A stretch of DNA of 64,000 nucleotides from Chamaea fasciata (taxonomy: Eukaryota > Chordata > Aves > Passeriformes > Sylviidae): contig JARCOQ010000072.1 in NCBI GenBank assembly GCA_029207755.1, positions 310,001 through 374,000 on the forward strand, written 5' to 3'. The translations under genes were made by a program, and so were the position numbers. Positions 48,801 to 59,089 of the stretch are shown in pieces (the first letter of the stretch is position 1; every line of letters starts with the position of its first letter). Under the pieces are notes generated by a model. The model did no database searches. It was given only the letters and a program-made list of their open reading frames with translations, and was not told the origin of the DNA.

Positions 48801-50047
48801 GAAGCCCAAAAACCCCCAAAATTTCCACCCAAAATCCCAAAAATTTACTCCAAAATTCCCCCCCAAAACTGAGATTTTTAAAGCCCCAGAATCCCCCAAA
48901 AATCACCCCAAAATTCCCACTAAAAATCGGAACTTTTAGAGCCCCAAAATCCCCCAAAATTCACCCAAAATGCCCCAAAAATGACCCCAAAAATTCCCAT
49001 TAAAAATCGGGATTTCCGAGCCTCAAAATCCCAAAAAATGACCCAAAAATTCTGACTAAAAATTGGGATTTTTGATGCCCCAAAATCCCCCAAATTCTCC
49101 CCAAAAATCCCCCAAAACCCCCAAACCCCCTCCCAGTATAAACCAGTACAAACCAGTAAAGAAAAACCCCAAACCAGTATAAACCAGTACAAACCAGTCA
49201 CCCCAAATCCCTTCCCAGTTCATCCCACTTCATCCCAGTGACCCCTAAACCCCCTCCCAGTACAAACCAGTAAGGAAAACCCCCAGACCAGTACAAACCA
49301 GTATAACCCAGTGCAAACCAGTACAAACCAGTATAAACCAGTAACTCCCAGTATCCCCCAGCGCCGGGCTCTGACCCTGAGCCGCTCCCTGGAGGCCGCC
49401 AAGTGTCGAGAGATCCCAGTTCAAACCAGTACGGACAGGTGAGGGCACTGGGACGGGGACTGGGGGGCACTGGTTTATACTGGGATGGACTGGGAGTGGG
49501 TTTGGGGGCACTGGTTTATACTGGGATGGACTGGGAGTGGGTTTGGGGTCACTGGTTTATACTGGGAGGGACTGGGAGTGGGTTTGGGGTTACTGGTTTA
49601 TACTGGGATGGACTGGGAGCGGGTTTGGGGTCACTGGTTTGTACTGGGATGGACTGGGAGTGGGTTTGGGGTCACTGGTTTATACTGGGATGGACTGGGA
49701 GTGGGTTTGGGGTCACTGGTTTATACTGGGATGGACTGGGAGTGGGTTTGGGGTCACTGGTTTGTACTGGGAGGGACTGGGAGTGGGTTTGGGGTCACTG
49801 GTTTATACTGGGAGGGACTGGGAGTGGGTTTGGGGTTACTGGTTTATACTGGGATGAACTGGGAGTGGGTTTGGGGTCACTGGTTTATACTGGGATGGAC
49901 TGGGAGTGGGTTTGGGGTCACTGGTTTATACTGGGATGGACTGGGAGTGGGTTTGGGGGTGACTGGTTTATACTGGTTTAAACTGGTTTAAACTGGTTTC
50001 GGGGTTTCTGGGCGTGGTGTAACCTTTGCCCCTCCCCCCACAGGTGA
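45862..50047 (+). CDS. MRPL52: MRPL52, mitochondrial large ribosomal subunit protein mL52 (six exons, exon 4 one base out of frame)
   Basis: Proposed exons are 45862-45915, 46111-46133, 47201-47268, 48399-48462, 49362-49438 and 50044-50047. The product would be about 96 residues (human 123). The N-terminus is Arg/Ser-rich, as in a mitochondrial presequence. GEWRESFGLSPSFSGPGPL aligns gap-free with the human GQWRLQQGL...GPL stretch and LPDWSFSD with LPDWSYAD. GRP-PP-GQL and VRRALTLSRSLEAA match the human helix around ARRVVLLSQEMDA. The aligned Trp is residue 23 in both. Splice phases agree at all junctions except exon 3 to 4, where C8 in exon 4 leaves the frame one base short; one more base restores the family sequence. 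The exon 1 donor (GTCTCG) is weak. The C-terminus ends early in minisatellite-derived codons. Confidence 0.82.
45916..46110 (+). other. MRPL52 intron 1 with GC boxes and an octamer
   Basis: A 195-bp CpG-rich intron containing several GGGCGTGG/GGGGCGTGGC KLF/SP-type boxes and one ATGCAAAT octamer near 45950. It ends in a good acceptor, CCCCCCGCAG. It may contribute to promoter activity. Confidence 0.5.
46200..47190 (+). repeat. MRPL52 intron 2 minisatellite, C-run polarity
   Basis: Dense tandem repeats of a roughly 21-22 bp unit, TTTTTTCCCCCAAATTTTGGGA. Some stretches carry a longer higher-order unit with TTTTTAGATTTTTAACCAAA. The unit contains a near-palindrome CCCAAATTTTGGG. It fills most of the 1067-bp intron. 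Confidence 0.85.
47275..48360 (+). repeat. MRPL52 intron 3 minisatellite, G-run polarity
   Basis: Irregular tandem repeats of about 20-25 bp around TTTGGGAATTTTGGGG and GGATAAAAATGTGGGAATT. On the plus strand G runs dominate, the reverse of introns 2 and 4. It fills the intron up to a C/T-rich acceptor before 48399. Confidence 0.85.
48470..49130 (+). repeat. MRPL52 intron 4 minisatellite, C-run polarity
   Basis: Repeats built from CCCCAAAATTCCCA, CCCAAAAATCACCCC and AAAAATTGGGATTTTTAGAGCC, with a loose period near 70-90 bp. C runs dominate on the plus strand. The sequence is largely the reverse complement in type of intron 3. Confidence 0.8.
49131..49360 (-). repeat. ACCAGT-type repeat before exon 5
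   Basis: The end of intron 4 is made of ACCAGTATAAACCAGTA and CCCAGTACAAACCAGTA elements. They are the reverse complement of the TACTGGTTTATACTGG core that fills intron 5. The exon 5 acceptor, CCCAGTATCCCCCAG, lies inside this repeat. Confidence 0.85.
49440..50003 (+). repeat. 41-bp minisatellite in MRPL52 intron 5
   Basis: Twelve nearly identical units spaced about 41 bp, from about 49485 to 49975, each reading CACTGGTTTATACTGGGA then TGGACTGGGAGTGGGTTTGG. Each unit carries four G runs (GGG, GGG, GGG, GGGG) with loops of 7, 3 and 3, a G-quadruplex pattern on the RNA-like strand. Because 41 is not a multiple of three, all three frames stay open and give spurious repetitive proteins. Confidence 0.92.
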
Positions 50048-50224
50048 ACCGACCACACCCCTCATCAGGCCACGCCCCCTTCCCTTATATGGAGCTACAA
50101 GGGCGGGACAAACTGGGCGGGGCCTGGGGGTTATTGGGTTGTACTGGGAGGGAGTGGGAGGGGCCAACGCGGCTCTGACCCCGCCCACCGCACCGAGATG
50201 CAAATTTATGTAAATGAGAGCACA

Positions 50225-50230
50225 AATAAA
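50225..50230 (+). terminator. MRPL52 poly(A) signal, proximal (AATAAA)
   Basis: AATAAA lies 177 bases downstream of the MRPL52 stop codon in the first copy of the duplicated 3' segment. Confidence 0.65.
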
Positions 50231-50361
50231 CGCAAATGACGTCACTGACCACGGGGACTGGGAGTTACTGGTTTGTACTGGGAGGGGCCTGGGCGTGACT
50301 CAGACCCCGCCCACCTCACCGAGGCACCAGCCTCATGTAAATTTATGCAAATGAGAGTCGA

Positions 50362-50367
50362 AATAAA
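50362..50367 (+). terminator. MRPL52 poly(A) signal, distal (AATAAA)
   Basis: A second AATAAA in the second copy of the 3' segment. It could give an alternative, longer 3' UTR. Confidence 0.5.
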
Positions 50368-50394
50368 CGCCGGTGACGTCATTTGTACGCAGAG

Positions 50395-50556
50395 GAGCAA
50401 AGCGGCGCCGGGGGAATGACGGGATACACCGGGGCGCAGAGCGGCACCGCAGGGAATGACGGGATACAACGAGGCGCAAAGCGGCGCGGGGCATGACGGG
50501 ATACACCGAGGCGCAAAGCGGCACCGCAGGGCATGATGGGATACACCGAGGCGCAA
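50395..50556 (+). repeat. 37-40 bp GC-rich tandem repeat at the duplication junction
   Basis: Four units of about 37-40 bp, each made of GCGCAAAGCGGCACCGCAGG then GAATGACGGGATACACCGAG, end in a partial unit GCGCAAAG. Duplication copy 2 begins directly after it, so the array marks the junction. Confidence 0.88.
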
Positions 50557-53500
50557 AGAAGCTCAGAAAACCCTTAGAAATACCTCGTGACTGACCGTGA
50601 GACTCTGGCCAACCTCAGCCCAAGCATTTTCTCAATATCCTCTGTACACTAATCTAGGGGAGCTATGAAACACAAGAAATCTCCCCTAACACAAATTACC
50701 ACTCACCAGTGGCCAATATTACAGCCCTGACCTGATAAAAAATATCTAGGAATCATCCGAATCAGATTTTTCTCCCTATCCCATCCGCTGGCAAAATTAC
50801 ACAAAGCAAAGTGTTTAAACTGCCATTATGTACCAAGACGCATGAAGATGCACAAGATCCTGTATTTGGTAACTGAAGTTTCCTCATGCAGCAAGGGGAG
50901 GACAAACTGGGGGAAGCAATCTCTTTGTCCTAGCATGGACACAGAAGAAAACCATTTAGTCTGAGACTAAATTCATGTCATAATGAACTTGTACCTTTGT
51001 TTGTTCCCACCACTTTCAAAATATTCCTCTCTTAAAATAACAATCCTTTTGTTCAGGCTGCATTTTCACTTTCTGTGTTAAACACTTCCAAAACAACTTT
51101 GAATATCTGAGGAATTCAAGTTGTTGAAAACAGTGGCTGGGAGGAAAACAAATTAAACAGATTTGTTTAAGCCCAGTGTGCTTATATGAAAATCTTTCAT
51201 TTGGCTTTCCACAGCTCCATCTGCATGGCGATCTCTCTAGACTCACGGACAGATTTAAACTTGACATTATCTAATGGACCTTGGGAAAAATCCTGCACAG
51301 CAAATTGAATTTTTAAAAGTGGTACTGCATTCAATGAGCAACTAATACATTACATTTACTTGAACTGCAGCAGAAGAACATTAAGGATAAGAAGCCCATT
51401 TGGAACTTATGTTCTTTAGCCTACATTTGAATATACATTTCAGGTGTAGATGTTACAGTATTACAGGGGGGTTTTGAGTCTAGGCTTTGTGCAAAAATTA
51501 ACAACTCCAGTATATCTGGTGAGGGGAAGCAGCAAAAAAATCCCATAAACACGCTGTACACAACCTGTGCCAATCCCACGTGTGACTTGTGGCCTGACAG
51601 TGTTGTCAGCTCTCCATCTTAAAACAGCTTGGTTTTCTTTTCCACTGAAACCAAACCTTTTTCACAGCGTCGACACATTCCCTGCTTATGGCCAGCCTGT
51701 TGTGAGCCAGCACCTTCACAGCTGGTTGTTGGGTGGGTGGGTTTTTTGTTTTAAACCTTCTCCTTCACAACAATTCTCACTAGCACAGGAACTTCACTCC
51801 ACGTTACTCAACTGTGCCCTGCTTTACATTCCAGGCTGTCGAGACCATCCAGTTCTTCCAGGAATTATCTGCTCCTCCCACCTACCAAAGTCTCTTAATC
51901 CTGTGCCATGGCATTTAGTTCATCCTGAAGAACGGTCTCGAGACAAACCCTGAGGATCTGTATTAACACACCAATTCTTCCCTTCCAAGTACAGCTTCTT
52001 GCTCTCCCCTTAAGTCATTCCCTGTCCAGTTTACCAACCACCATTTTAACACCTTATTTTGTAATTTCCCATAGAGTACTACACAGACATGTTTCTTAAG
52101 TGCAGATGATGAACTTCCTACACCTAAACTATTATTTTATCAAGTTAAAGGACGGGCTACATCTGGCACCAATTACTTTGGAGAAAACCCTCTCATCCAT
52201 GTGCTATTTGCTGTTGAATCTGTCAATATTTTTTCCAGATAGGCTCTAGAAAGTCATCCCTCCTCTTCAGACCAGAATAATTCTCTTGCCCATCTCCCTT
52301 CCCCATTTTTTTTCTTCCTTTTACACATTTCTTGTCTCTCAAAATGTAGTCATGATGTTTGCCAGTAGATTTCACAAGTCTCTAAGGGCCTAGTTCTTGA
52401 GTAAAAACAAATTAGAGATAGATGTTGATATTTGTCACAAATACATTTAATTCCTCATTTTAGACAGAGCCCTTCTTTGGTTTGTTTAATCTCTGCAGTT
52501 CAGGCAACCTCTTGCACATGTATCGACTCACTCAATCCTTGCCTTCTTCCCTTTCTCTGCCCTCTTCTCACCCCCACACACAAGCACATGGCTCTACAGA
52601 CCTGATCAAAAATTAACTTTCATGAGCAAGCTACTTTAGTCTGCAAATCACCCTGAGCAAAATATTGCCAAGTAAGGGACACACTACAATTAAACATCAA
52701 GAAAAAGCTGCCCTAAAAAAGTGAAAAACGCTTATTAGAAAGGATAGACAGGAGTCAGGAAAAACTAAACTTATAGCAAAATCTGGTTTCTTAAAATAAT
52801 TAAATTTGAAGCAATACAAAAAGAAAAAAAACCCTATTTCTGTGTTTCCAACTGTCTTCGTATTTGTCCAATTACTAACCCAGATATGGAAACAAACCAA
52901 TTTAATGCACTTCAACTTGATCCCTGGAGATGCCTCCTTGAAATAAGATTCAAAACCACAACTTCTCAATTCCTGTTAAAAATTCATTTCTTCGGAACAC
53001 TGTTAGGCAGAACAGTGAGACAAAAACCTCTGAAAAAGAATGCACCACCAGAGACAGAAAATTATTTTGAATCTATTGAAAGCATTGATATTAAATCTCG
53101 ATACAAGCTGAAGTCTGTAACAAAAAGTACTATTTCCTACAGGACATTTAAGGACTGTAGGACACCATGTCTCCATAGGCCTGGGAAATGTGTTTTTAAA
53201 GATACTCCTTCAAAGGCCTCATCCAGAGTTTGGACAAAACTAGATGTCCAAGTTTCCTGTCTCTTGAAGTAACAAGTAAAAACAATGGTTTGAAGACTGT
53301 TAGGACAATCCTGGAAACATAAGAGCAGTCCACACAACCTCAAATCGTTCTCTTTAAGGAAAATGCTGGAACTGCAAGTTGTCACAAGGCAAAATTGCAA
53401 AACAAACATTTCCACAAGTTTTCTCAGCTGTTCTGCAGGGTTGCTGCAGTGTCCTCTGCTCCCAAAAAAACAGGCTTTCCACCGTTTTTAGCTGCAGCTT

Positions 53501-56360
53501 AGCAGTGGTGGGAAAAACTGTGTTTCTGCAGACAGAGCCATCAGCTGGAAGATTTGAAATACTTTTCAAGACAAAGTTCCTCCTCTCTCATTCCCCAAAA
53601 GCAGTGTTATAGAGAACCTACGTTCTGGAAAACTCTCCACATACAAACCTCTGCACATTAACAGGGAAAGAAAACAAGATTAAGAGAACACTGCAAGGAC
53701 TGTAAAGTAAGAGGAATTCCCCTACAAATTGTTTTGGTTCTAATACTACTTCTAGTATGAACAGTTTTTCACTTCTATGATAATATCTTGCTTCATCCCC
53801 GAGTTCCCCAAAGCATAACAACAACTTCAGAAAAATAAAACAAGCACTGGGTTTTGTTTTGGGTTTTTTTCTTTGTTTGTTTCAAAACACAGCAGAACAG
53901 AGCAATATTTTCCCAACTAAGCAAGACAAAGTCACATTGTTCATTGCCACTCTGCCTTTTCTAATTTCCTGGTATAAGCAAAAGAGATTGCTCTAGCCTG
54001 AAAACAGGAGTTATCATCCAGCATCAAACTCAGCCTAAGGTATTAGCTCACATCTGTAATGATGATTCAAAGCTGCAGTGATCAATATCACATCACAAGT
54101 GTCCAATCCAGAGGGCATTAAAGGATCCTGTTACTGCCTATCTGAAGGATCACACCGGAGTTTCAGATGATATCAATGCAAAGGTAGAGAAAAGAGAAAA
54201 TTCTCACCCCACAGAAGCAGCAAATTGAACTCTCTCTAGGAAGCTTCAAGCTTCTACTTTATGTGGAAACTATTTTACTTCAATTTGTCATTTCCATGTT
54301 AAGACACAAGTTTGTCACATGGAGGAGAACCCCTTCACAACCATCCACCACTACCTGAGGGTTTTTTTTTTCAGATGAGTGTCTAAATATTACACACACA
54401 AACAGCTGCAGGTAAACAGAACTTTGTCAACCCAGCTCAGCAGGGAATGGAAAAGGAAAAGCAGACACAGGGAAGTCAAAAGTCAACTAACAAAACTCAA
54501 AGCACATTAAAGAGAGCTGTATTTAAGCCAACACAGCTAAGAACTGCCAGCTGCACAAGATACAGGATTTTGTTCAGTGTTACAAAATGCCAGGTTTTTT
54601 CTTCTGATTTACTAGATTTTGTGCAATTCTCTACTTTCAATATAAAGATAAAGCTCATGAGTCACCCTGAAATCTGCAGCCAGGTTCCTTCACTCTCTCC
54701 TTTCCAAAGTGGCAAACATTTCAAATTAAGCTCTAATACAAAGAATACTACGTGCACTAAAAGCTGCCTGTTCTTGTGTCCTGTATCAAGGTATGAAAAT
54801 AGCACAACGGTGTTAAAAATAAAAAAGTGTTCTCTGGTACACAAAAAATGAGAATAGGCTAATTTTTACTACAGTGACTTTGCCACAAATCACTTTTTGC
54901 CCAATGCAAAGTTAAAACGCAAAGGGCAAAAAACGGTTCCCTGTAACTGGAGCAAGATCTACTTGACAAGTCAGTCACATTAGTGATCTTCTAGTCAAGA
55001 AAGGAACTTTTACCAAAACACAATATTCCCGCCCTGTTACACAGAGGGACTATTTGTAGATCTTCCACTGTAGTGCAGTCCGAAAACTTTTAATTTCCAT
55101 TTCTGGATAAAATTATTTTTTTTATCTTGACGTATGTTTGACATCAGAGAAATATTGGATGAGTTTAAAGTACAAGTAGGGCTTGTCTGCCCTCCTTTTC
55201 CTAAATTTATTCAGCCTTTTCCTTTGAAAGCAAACACCATTCTACATCTACAAATTCTACAAATCCTGCATCATAAGTCCCACACCTACAACTTCCCCAC
55301 AATTCCTATGCAGCTCCATCCTCTACTGCCACAAGTACCTGGCAGCTCACTGGAGGAAACCATCACTTTTTTGGTTCCCCAGTTACTGTCAATCTTTCAC
55401 TCCCTGTTCCGATTTAGTGGCACTACCCTGCTAAACTCCTATTTGGTTTGTGCCAGTTCTGCCCACTCCTTTTTCCTACCACATTGTCTTGTCAGGCTCT
55501 TGCTGCTTTCTCTCTCCCCAGTCTAGCATGCATGAGGACCCTTTATGCCCAAGATATAACGCAGAGAAGCTTCCTGTCACCACATTTCAGAACCTCCAGA
55601 AAACCCACTTGTCATTAGGTGTAGCAGACTTATTCCAAGAGCAAAATGAAATCAGAGTTCGTTATTTCTAAATATACTTGTGATAACTTTGATGGTTTTT
55701 TCCACCTCATTCCTCTCCTTACAGTCTAAAACATGAAGGCCTTAACCTTCTTTGTCAAGTAGAGAGCAAGTTCTTGACTACAAGCACAGTCAAGAGGGCA
55801 AAATTTTCCACAGCACATCACTGACAATCAGCAGAAACACACTGCGCATGTACAACATCAGAACTGTAGGCAATTTCAAACCTTATTCTGCATCCCGACA
55901 TACGAGAGACACTATACACAGGGCATGAAATGTAAACATGGCAAGAACTTTGTACATAAAACGTAGAAGGCCTCTGCCAGGAGTGAAGAGTAAAACTTTG
56001 TACAACACAAGCCTCAAATGTAATGATATTTCCATGCTAAAACAATGACAGCCACAAATGACATAACCTTGCTTTTCTGTATTACAGAAACAAGGGTCGC
56101 TATTCCAAGTGGAACGTGAGGGCGGTCTGGCTGAAAAATCCATCACCTCACTGACCTCCACGGTCGATTGAACTGATTTGGAAGGCTAGATGAGTGCCCC
56201 ATACAACACCAAGTCTGAGGGCATCCATCCTAAAGCTGTTTGCTCGCAGAGAACAACCCCCCTGAGCAGACAAAACCATCCCTGTGTCAACAGCACATGG
56301 TACCTGCACTCCCCAAATACAGCAGCCAACGAGGCCCAGGTGGATTTGGAAGAGAACATG

Positions 56361-56909
56361 AGTAGTCCAGCTTCCAGGACTGCAGGACACATGGAAGTGA
56401 GACCACCCCCAAACAAGCTCAAAACTAATTTCTAAGAGAAAAACGGGTAGTCTATCTTCCAGGATTGCAGACACATGAAAGGGAGAGCCCCTAAACAAGC
56501 TCAAGATCCAGTTTTTGGAGAAAAAAGGGTACTCAAACCACCATGACCGCAGACATACATTAGTGAGACCACCCCAAACCAATTCCAGTTTTATCTGCAG
56601 GAGAATATCAGGTGGTCAAGCTTCCAGGAGCAGAGACACATGAAAGTGAGATGCCAACAAACAAGCTCAGGGTCCAAATGTAGGAGAAAAAAGGGTAGTC
56701 AAGCTACCTAGACAGCAGATAGATCAAAGTGGGACCACCCCCCAACAAGCTCAAAGTTTAATTCTAGGAGAAAAAAGGGTAGCCAACATTCTAGAACTGC
56801 AGACACATGAAAGTGAGACCACCACGAAACAACCCCAAGGTCCAAATGAGGCAGAAAAAAGATTAGCCAAGCTTCCAGGACTGCAGGCACATCAAAGTGA
56901 GACCACACC
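56361..56909 (+). repeat. 84-bp minisatellite, left array (copy 2)
   Basis: Counterpart of 17366-17914, same orientation and unit number, ending at the LTR-like block. Confidence 0.9.
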
Positions 56910-57700
56910 TGTTATGAGTGGGCCAGGAGACAAATCTCCCTTTAAATGCCTGTATTAGGACAGCTTTGGGCGGGGAACCCAAGGGGTCACACACACCGCC
57001 ACTGCTCCCTGGAGCGATGAGGACGAGGAGGTGAAACAGCTTTGCCAGGTGCCCGACAGAGCCGGGGCTTGCGTCCCCACGAGAGCTGCAGGAAAGCACA
57101 GGCTCGTTGACAAGCCGAGGGCAGTCACGCAGAGAGGGCACTATCTGACTTATGGCGACAAGACACGGAGCCCCAGCAAGCAGCCCCATGTTCTCCCTGC
57201 TCACTGGGGTAGTTTGGAGTCCTGTCTGGCTAGTGGCTCACCGGCCCTAGGGGTTTTTAGGCGTCCACTCCACCTCCTGTGGGCACTGCAGTCCCAGGGA
57301 GTTCTCTGGTTTGCGTGTCGCCATCAGGGCTGTGAGGGGAGCAGTGGAAGCACGGCCCCACGGGAAGGAGACAGTTTCAAAATGGACACCGGTACGAAAT
57401 GGGGGGTGAGGGAGAGCGGAAAAGGTACACAAATGAACTTATTCACATGCAAACTGGGAACAATAACGGATACAAATGAATAAGTCTTTAAATAAGTCTT
57501 TAACCTAGCAAACGTGGAACAGTAACTTACGCCCCTACGGAACAGGGCATGAGCAACTATGAGCATTAACAAGGGTACAGGTGTGACGCGGCATTAACGA
57601 TTGATACAAACATTTACAACACGGAACACAGTGATTACTTGAGTAGACACTTTATAAGAATCTTCTATTTCGAGATTTTATTCCCCATAAAACCCTAACA
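56910..57700. mobile_element. LTR-like insertion (solo LTR candidate), copy 2
   Basis: Counterpart of 17915-18705 with the same TGTTA...TAACA ends and the same 791-bp length. Its presence in both copies dates the insertion before the duplication. Confidence 0.6.
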
Positions 57701-58170
57701 AGCTCAAGGTCCATTTATAATAAAAAAAAAGGGAAGTCAAGCTTCCAGGACTGTAGACACATGGAAGTGAGACCCCCAAAACCAAACACAAAGTCCTTTT
57801 GTCGGATAAAAAAGGGTAGTCAACCTTCCAGGACTGCAGACACATGGAGGTGAGACCACCCCCAAACAGGCTGAAGGTCCATTTGTAGGAGAAAAATGGG
57901 TAGACAAGCTTCCAGGACTGCAGGCACATGGAAGTGAGACCCCCAAAACCAAACACAAAGTCCTTTTGTCGGATAAAAAAGGGTAGTCAACCTTCCAGGA
58001 CTGCAGACACATGGAGGTGAGACCACCCCCAAACAGGCTGAAGGTCCATTTGTAGGAGAAAAATGGGTAGACAAGCTTCCAGGACTGCAGGCACATGGAA
58101 GTGAGATCCCCAAAAACAAGCTCAAGGTCCATTTGTAGGAGAAAAACAGGTAGCAAAACTTCCAGGGCGT
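57701..58170 (+). repeat. 84-bp minisatellite, right array, forward block (copy 2, expanded)
   Basis: Matches 18706-19008 but contains an extra two-unit (about 168-bp) duplication. The pair of units beginning near 57770 is repeated near 57936 with almost no differences, implying recent unequal exchange or slippage. Confidence 0.9.
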
Positions 58171-58504
58171 TCTCACTTTGATGTGTCTGCAGTCCAGGAG
58201 GTTTGACTATCCTTTTTTTTCTCCAAAAATTGGACCTTGAGCTTGTTTGGGGGGGGTCTCACTTCCATGTGTCTGCAGCCCTGGAAGCTTGACTACCCTT
58301 TTTTTCTCCAAAAATTGGATCTTGAGCTTGTTTGGGGGTGGTCTCACCTCCATGTGTCTGCAGTCCTGGAAGCTGGACTACCCTTTTTTCTCATACAAAT
58401 GGACGTTGAGCTTTTTTTGGGGGGGTGTCACTTTTCTCTGTCTGCAGTCCTGGAAACTTGACTACCATGTTTTCATTTGTAAATTGACCATAAGCTTGTT
58501 GACA
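58171..58504 (-). repeat. 84-bp minisatellite, inverted block (copy 2)
   Basis: Counterpart of 19009-19341: about four units in reverse orientation between forward blocks. The inversion therefore predates the duplication. Confidence 0.9.
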
Positions 58505-58857
58505 GCAGACACATGAAAATGCCACCCATCTAAGAGACTGAAGGTGCAATTTTTAGAGAAAAAAGGGTGGTCAAGCTTCCAGGACTGCAGACAAATGGAA
58601 GTTAGACTGCCAAAAAGAAGCTCAAGGTCCATTTGTAGGAGAAAAAAGGGTAGTCAAACCTTCAGGACTGCAGACACATGGAAGTGAGACCACCCCCAAA
58701 CAAGCTCAAGGTCCAATTTTTTTTGAGAAGAATGGGTAGTGAAGCTTCAAGGTCTGCAGATACATGGAAGTGAGACCACTCCCAAACAAGCTCAAGGTGT
58801 ATTCATAGGAGAAAAAAGGGTACTCAAGCTTCCAGGACTGCAGACACATCCAAGTGG
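58505..58857 (+). repeat. 84-bp minisatellite, terminal forward block (copy 2)
   Basis: Counterpart of 19342-19608 with one additional unit at about 58705-58790 that contains a TTTTTTTTGAGAAGAATGGG variant. Confidence 0.88.
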
Positions 58858-58973
58858 GTTGCTGCATGGGCCAGTGGTTTTTTGTTTGTTTGTTTTTCTT
58901 TTTTTTTCCTCCTCTTTTTTTTTTTCCTTTTTTCTTTTTTTTTCCCAAAAACCTCCTGGAGTGCTACGGGAAG

Positions 58974-59089
58974 AGGGCAGAATTGCTGGACAGTGCCCAG
59001 TCAAAAAGGCACCTGGGGGTGCTTGTTACAGCAGCTGAACATGATCCAGCATTGTGCCCTCGTGGCTACGAAGGCCAACAGACTTTTGC
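58974..59089 (+). mobile_element. CR1 LINE fragment, internal (copy 2)
   Basis: Counterpart of 19725-19840, preceded by the same pyrimidine tract at about 58877-58944. Confidence 0.7.

Larger units (their letters stand above)
50131..50382 (+). repeat. Tandemly duplicated MRPL52 3' UTR segment
   Basis: About 115 bases at 50131-50245 are repeated, diverged, at 50265-50382. Both copies hold, in order, a TTGTACTGGGAGG block, GACCCCGCCCACC, an AAATTTATG(T/C)AAATGAGAG block, AAATAAACGC and TGACGTCA. The result is two poly(A) signals and two full CRE palindromes (50237-50244 and 50374-50381) in tandem. Confidence 0.8.
43985..50556 (+). other. GC-rich minisatellite island carrying OXA1L 3' end and MRPL52
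   Basis: Composition and repeat content change abruptly at both edges. Inside are CpG-rich promoter sequence, small exons and introns made almost wholly of short tandem repeats. This is typical of avian genes that are hard to sequence, often on small GC-rich chromosomes. The left edge falls somewhere in about 43930-44025, just before the OXA1L exon. The right edge is the duplication junction at 50556/50557. The island is bounded by the end of a single-copy AT-rich region on one side and duplication copy 2 on the other. Confidence 0.8.

Noticed and set aside
49403..49981. 192-codon repetitive Trp/Gly-rich frame
   Set aside because: It is a 41-bp minisatellite read in three frames; the period is not a multiple of three and the same peptide appears in all frames.
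46200..50000. Regularly spaced repeats suggestive of a CRISPR array
   Set aside because: Units are contiguous without unique spacers and the DNA is vertebrate.
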